A stretch of DNA of 25,824 nt from Verrucomicrobiales bacterium (GTDB lineage: Bacteria; Verrucomicrobiota; Verrucomicrobiia; Verrucomicrobiales; V1-33), in the NCBI GenBank assembly GCA_023253575.1, contig JALRGB010000138.1:1-25824 (forward strand), given 5' to 3'. Numbering within the stretch: the stretch's first letter is position 1; every line of letters begins with the position of its first letter. A program made the translations under genes and the position numbers. A model generated the notes under the pieces. It saw only the letters and a list, made by a program, of their open reading frames with translations. It searched no databases and had not been told where the DNA came from. Positions 25,380 to 25,824 of this stretch are shown here, one piece after another.

Positions 25380-25666
25380 AAAATTCTTTGCACCAAAAGG
25401 TGCTCGTCGGCAGGATTAGTACTTACGAACGAATGCATTATTTATGGTTACTTTCCCACCTTCGCTTCCAATAACTCCGCAATGGGTTCTAATACAACGG
25501 TGTCCACGTTTTGAACAAGTTCAAGGGGCACCGAGGGATTTCTGTTGGGCAGCAGTTTGATTTTGCAAAGCTTGTTAGACTGTCATGGGTAGGACCTTGA
25601 GGAGGGCCATAGATTGTCTTGTAACGGCCATTGCGGAGCAAATAAACAGATGATAATAGATTGACA
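25380..25666. other. Intergenic tail, 287 bp, AT-rich
   Basis: A small hairpin GCACC-AAAA-GGTGC lies at 25390-25403, without a U-tract, just after the membrane protein gene. A decayed minus-strand frame lies at 25448-25582. Otherwise nothing recognisable is seen. Confidence 0.5.
25448..25582 (-). pseudogene. Possible decayed coding fragment
   Basis: The minus strand reads QSNKLCKIKLLPNRNPSV then PLELVQNVDTVVLEPIAELLE and AKVGK before a TAA at 25448-25450. This is a protein-like C-terminus with a normal amphipathic pattern. It has no start codon, because a TGA closes the frame at 25583-25585. A second frame beginning with an ATG at 25631 (MAVTRQSMALLKVLPMT) runs up to the same point, as would follow a frameshift. 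No family is recognised; it may equally be chance. Confidence 0.22.
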
Positions 25667-25824
25667 ATGAATGAGCTGGAAAAAAATTTATCTATCGCAA
25701 TTATGGATAAATCAACTGAACTGCACCGCCGTTTTTTTGCGCCGCTGTGGCCTTGTTTGGAGGCAAGCTCAAGGCAACGCCAGTGTCAGGAGTACAGCGA
25801 TAAGGATTTTCTGGAAGTGGGGAT
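25667..25824 (+). CDS. Possible gene start, cut by window end
   Basis: An ATG at 25667 opens a frame that runs 52 codons to the window edge without a stop (MNELEKNLSIAIMDKSTELH, then RRFFAPLWPCLEASS...). The residue mix is protein-like and the region upstream has a GATAAT box at 25652-25657. No Shine-Dalgarno is visible and no family is recognised. In a toxin cluster it could be a second immunity or orphan module, but this is unproven. Confidence 0.35.
   Translation, partial: MNELEKNLSIAIMDKSTELHRRFFAPLWPCLEASSRQRQCQEYSDKDFLEVG

Noticed and set aside
1..25824. CRISPR array, rRNA, tRNA or complete insertion sequence
   Set aside because: No regularly spaced direct repeats, no recognisable rRNA or tRNA structure and no intact transposase were seen when reading both strands.

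Overview
This GC-rich window probably comes from a Verrucomicrobiota chromosome. The reasons are a DUF1080 (3-keto-disaccharide hydrolase type) secreted protein, two long secreted PQQ-type beta-propeller proteins, and a very large secreted RHS/YD-repeat protein beside a CotH-type protein. Gene starts mostly lack strong Shine-Dalgarno sequences. This assignment rests on gene content and protein style, not on a marker-gene comparison.

Positions 1-14577 look like ordinary chromosome. It starts with the 3' part of ftsH (+; the 5' end lies outside the window), then a DUF1080 protein (+). Convergent to these, on the minus strand, are two PQQ-like propeller proteins, a CNT-type nucleoside transporter, a HGSNAT/NagX-like membrane acyltransferase just upstream of it, and a small MORN-like putative lipoprotein. 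A divergent intergenic region with a TTGACA box leads to pyrG (CTP synthase, +). A GT-C type membrane glycosyltransferase starts 10 bases after the pyrG stop, so the two are probably cotranscribed.

Positions 14578-25824 look like an accessory region. It opens with about 950 bases of mostly non-coding DNA holding a decayed N-terminal fragment of an ISL3-type transposase (minus strand) and a possible 46-residue two-helix membrane peptide. Then come a secreted CotH-domain protein with a chitobiase-type C-terminal (CHB_HEX-like) domain and Ca-binding Asp-rich repeats, and, 60 bases later, a 2234-residue secreted RHS/YD-repeat protein. The RHS protein ends in a conventional core (DPI...GGLNLY...NDP...GLD) followed by a 138-residue AT-richer tip. 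The tip has a His near its start and an NCNHW motif near its end, suggesting a circularly permuted papain-like (NlpC/P60, PPPDE or LRAT-type) cysteine enzyme. A 67-residue two-helix membrane protein follows at once and is the natural immunity candidate. The last 450 bases hold only a decayed fragment and the start of a possible gene cut by the window end.

The most interesting unit is the CotH - RHS - toxin tip - small membrane protein module. The function of the tip is inferred from a few motifs and its position.
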